A stretch of DNA of 64,000 bases, taken from contig NZ_CP091819.1 in assembly GCF_019740355.2 (NCBI RefSeq), positions 62,001 to 126,000 of the forward strand, in the 5' to 3' direction. This stretch comes from Paracrocinitomix mangrovi (GTDB lineage: Bacteria; Bacteroidota; Bacteroidia; Flavobacteriales_D; Crocinitomicaceae). The number at the start of each line of letters is the position of its first letter. The first letter of the stretch is position 1. Positions 62,508 to 64,000 of the stretch are shown piece after piece. The position numbers were made by a program, and so were the translations under genes. The notes below the pieces were generated by a model. It made no database searches. It was given only the letters and a program-made list of their open reading frames with translations, and was not told where the DNA came from.

Positions 62508-62531
62508 TCAAACCACAACATGCTTTGATAC

Positions 62532-63014
62532 CTAATTATAAATAGGGTCAAGTTCAATTGGTAATCTTTTAATCAAAGTTGATTTAACAAATAAAGTAGG
62601 AATGAATAGAATTGTAAGGAAAGCAGTTAAACCCATTAGAACAAACATTATAAAAACTCCAGAATTATTGTTTAACCCGTTCTTTAATATAGCAGATATA
62701 CATGCGTAAAATGACATTAGTGTAGCTACTATTCCTATAAATAAAAACAATGGACCGGGCCAAATAGATAATTTCAGAATAGTGCTATTACCTTCTTTAT
62801 GTAATTTACCTCTTCCAATGCTAATAATTTGTTTTACTCCTTTTCTATTCAAAACGATATCCATTTTTAATTTTTCAGGAGTTCTTTTATGGGTCCATTC
62901 TGCATAAAGAATACCTAAAAATCCAATATTGCCTATCTCGATTTTTTTCTTTTGTCTTAAACTTTCTAAGACAGTTGATTGATTTGAATCTATTGTAATA
63001 CTTACATTGTTCAT
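62532..63014 (-). CDS. Two-TM protein with N-terminal soluble domain, type D
   Basis: The 160-residue product has a soluble N-terminal part of about 85 residues with Y-A-E-W-T-H-K-R-T-P-E-K-L-K-M-D and G-R-G-K-L-H-K-E-G. Two membrane helices follow at about 88-110 and 121-142, then K-S-T-L-I-K-R-L-P. It resembles the gene at 53479 in layout and in the W-x-K-x-x-x-P-E-x-x-K segment. No function is known. The gene remnant at 62346-62507 lies directly downstream. Confidence 0.65.
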   Translation of the reverse strand: MNNVSITIDSNQSTVLESLRQKKKIEIGNIGFLGILYAEWTHKRTPEKLKMDIVLNRKGVKQIISIGRGKLHKEGNSTILKLSIWPGPLFLFIGIVATLMSFYACISAILKNGLNNNSGVFIMFVLMGLTAFLTILFIPTLFVKSTLIKRLPIELDPIYN

Positions 63015-63020
63015 TTCAAC

Positions 63021-63470
63021 TTACCTATAAATCAACACCGATCCACTATTTCTAAGAATACCAAATTCGGTATAATAAAAACTTATTGCCAATCTATCAC
63101 TACTTCCATCAATAAATTTAGAGAGTGAAGTTATCTCCATGCTTTTAGGATCAATCAACTCACCATTTTCATTAATTTCCACCGGAATGTTTTCGGTTTT
63201 TTTTGAATAAACAAAACTAATTTTTGCAGTTGTCATTTGCAAATCTGTTGATTCTCCTTCTTCAGTTTTAGACATGATTTTTATAATCGAAGCATTTATC
63301 AAAAAATCTACATCAACTGTGTCCACCAATTCAATAGAAACCGTAGAGTCATATTTTTCTGAGTAAATGGTTAGGTAGTGTTCCACAGATTTTGGAGTAT
63401 TCTGAGAGAAAGAACTATTGGCTACCAAAGTGAAACACATTAAGAAGGATAATACTTTAGAAGATCTCAT
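63021..63470 (-). CDS. Exported protein of unknown function
   Basis: The 149-residue product has a signal peptide ending A-N-S-S-F-S-Q. The mature part is beta-rich with S-I-E-L-V-D-T-V-D-V-D-F-L-I-N and an end S-G-S-V-L-I-Y-R. It contains no Cys in the mature part. A short beta-sandwich is likely, but no family is recognised. It lies 6 bp before the two-TM gene, so both may form an operon. Confidence 0.62.
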   Translation of the reverse strand: MRSSKVLSFLMCFTLVANSSFSQNTPKSVEHYLTIYSEKYDSTVSIELVDTVDVDFLINASIIKIMSKTEEGESTDLQMTTAKISFVYSKKTENIPVEINENGELIDPKSMEITSLSKFIDGSSDRLAISFYYTEFGILRNSGSVLIYR

Positions 63471-63597
63471 AAAACTTGAGTTTTACTAAAGGTAGTTAAA
63501 ATCTGGTGTTGAATCAATTGGAAGGATTTAGTCGCTAACAAAATAATAAGTGGATATGAAATTACCTCTACGTTTTACACAAACAATAACTCAACTT

Positions 63598-63984
63598 TTA
63601 CTTGCCATTTTGAGGTAAAATGGAAGCACATATTTTTATTAGATCATTCAATAATTTTTCTTCATCAATTGGTTTGTGAATGATCTGTAGAGGATCGATT
63701 GAACGTGCGCGATTTACCGTTGCTTCATCAGAATTTCCTGTGATAAATATAATATTTGAATTAAGTTCTTCTTTTATCTTAGCAGAAGTGACAACTCCAT
63801 CTAATTCTCCTTTTATACCTATGTCCATCAATATCAAATCTGGCCTTTTTTCTAATGCCATGCTAATAGCCTTTAAACCAGATTGGGCATGTCCAACTAA
63901 TGTACAGCCAGCCCTTTTTATAATGTTTTCAATAAACATTTTTATAATAATATCGTCTTCTACTAATAGAATATTTAAGGGCAT
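63598..63984 (-). CDS. Single-domain response regulator (receiver domain only)
   Basis: The 128-residue protein is a complete CheY-like receiver domain. The acidic pair is D10-D11 in L-L-V-E-D-D, the phospho-acceptor D54 in L-I-L-M-D-I, the switch Thr is T82 in F-I-T-G-N, and the conserved Lys is K104 in H-K-P-I-D. There is no output domain, so it acts by protein contact in a phosphorelay. The partner kinase is not in this window. It is the last gene before the right edge; its ATG at 63984 is 16 bases from the end. Confidence 0.92.
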   Translation of the reverse strand: MPLNILLVEDDIIIKMFIENIIKRAGCTLVGHAQSGLKAISMALEKRPDLILMDIGIKGELDGVVTSAKIKEELNSNIIFITGNSDEATVNRARSIDPLQIIHKPIDEEKLLNDLIKICASILPQNGK

Positions 63985-64000
63985 AATTTTTTATTAAAGC

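Noticed and set aside
62470-62510. Reading the gap ORF as an intact short gene from the ATG inside it (M-C-S-G).
   Set aside because: The upstream part of the same frame reads as coding and is broken by a TGA, so a truncated remnant explains it better than a new 40-residue gene.

Overview
The window looks like a chromosome segment of a marine-type Flavobacteriales bacterium (phylum Bacteroidota). The DNA is AT-rich by eye. Six long secreted proteins end in type IX secretion (T9SS) C-terminal sorting domains, two of them built from SprB-type repeats. Promoter-like boxes match the Bacteroidota -7 consensus TAnnTTTG, and there are many small lipoproteins with a Cys lipobox. No rRNA, tRNA, CRISPR array, insertion sequence or phage gene was seen. 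No T9SS machinery gene is present, so the sorted proteins depend on genes elsewhere.

Layout. 1-5.9 kb: the N-terminal end of a GH3 enzyme, then a tight + strand group of a conserved small membrane protein, mutL, two tandem rhomboid proteases and an EEP-family hydrolase. 5.9-10.8 kb: on the - strand, a TonB-dependent receptor, a PCMD/T9SS surface protein and a two-viroplasmin-domain RNase H. 10.9-17.6 kb: a TetR / TolC / adaptor / RND efflux operon ending in a strong terminator. 17.6-18.9 kb: two tandem START-domain proteins. 18.9-21.1 kb: a patatin-barrel protein resembling type Vd autotransporters. 21.2-25.7 kb: an rRNA methyltransferase, an ArfB-like hydrolase, two lipoproteins and an ARPP-1-like lipoprotein. 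26.0-32.4 kb: a small acidic secreted protein, then a second RND operon (adaptor, HAE1 permease, NodT-type outer membrane factor). 32.4-34.7 kb: a T9SS glycosidase. 34.7-40.9 kb: a heavy-metal efflux locus in which the RND permease is fused to its TolC partner. 41-64 kb: an accessory zone of lineage-specific lipoproteins, small two-TM proteins, an acyltransferase, an APC permease and two giant SprB-repeat proteins, ending in a response regulator.

The most interesting signal is at 40240-40824 on the - strand. A His-rich secreted protein ends in R-G-P-P followed by four residues and a stop. Its last codons form one strand of a perfect 13-bp helix whose other strand contains A and U of the start codon of the downstream metal-efflux pump. 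Three further hairpins lie between. This is the geometry of arrest-peptide control (SecM, VemP and RAPP-type leaders), so a metal-sensing nascent-chain or translational-coupling switch is proposed. It is inference and is labelled as such.

Other points worth a second look are the CusA-TolC fusion, near-leaderless promoters, a terminator placed directly in front of the TonB receptor, a six-gene operon of lipoproteins and two-TM proteins, a small three-TM protein without a normal start codon, a decayed lipoprotein remnant, and two different architectures of SprB repeat.
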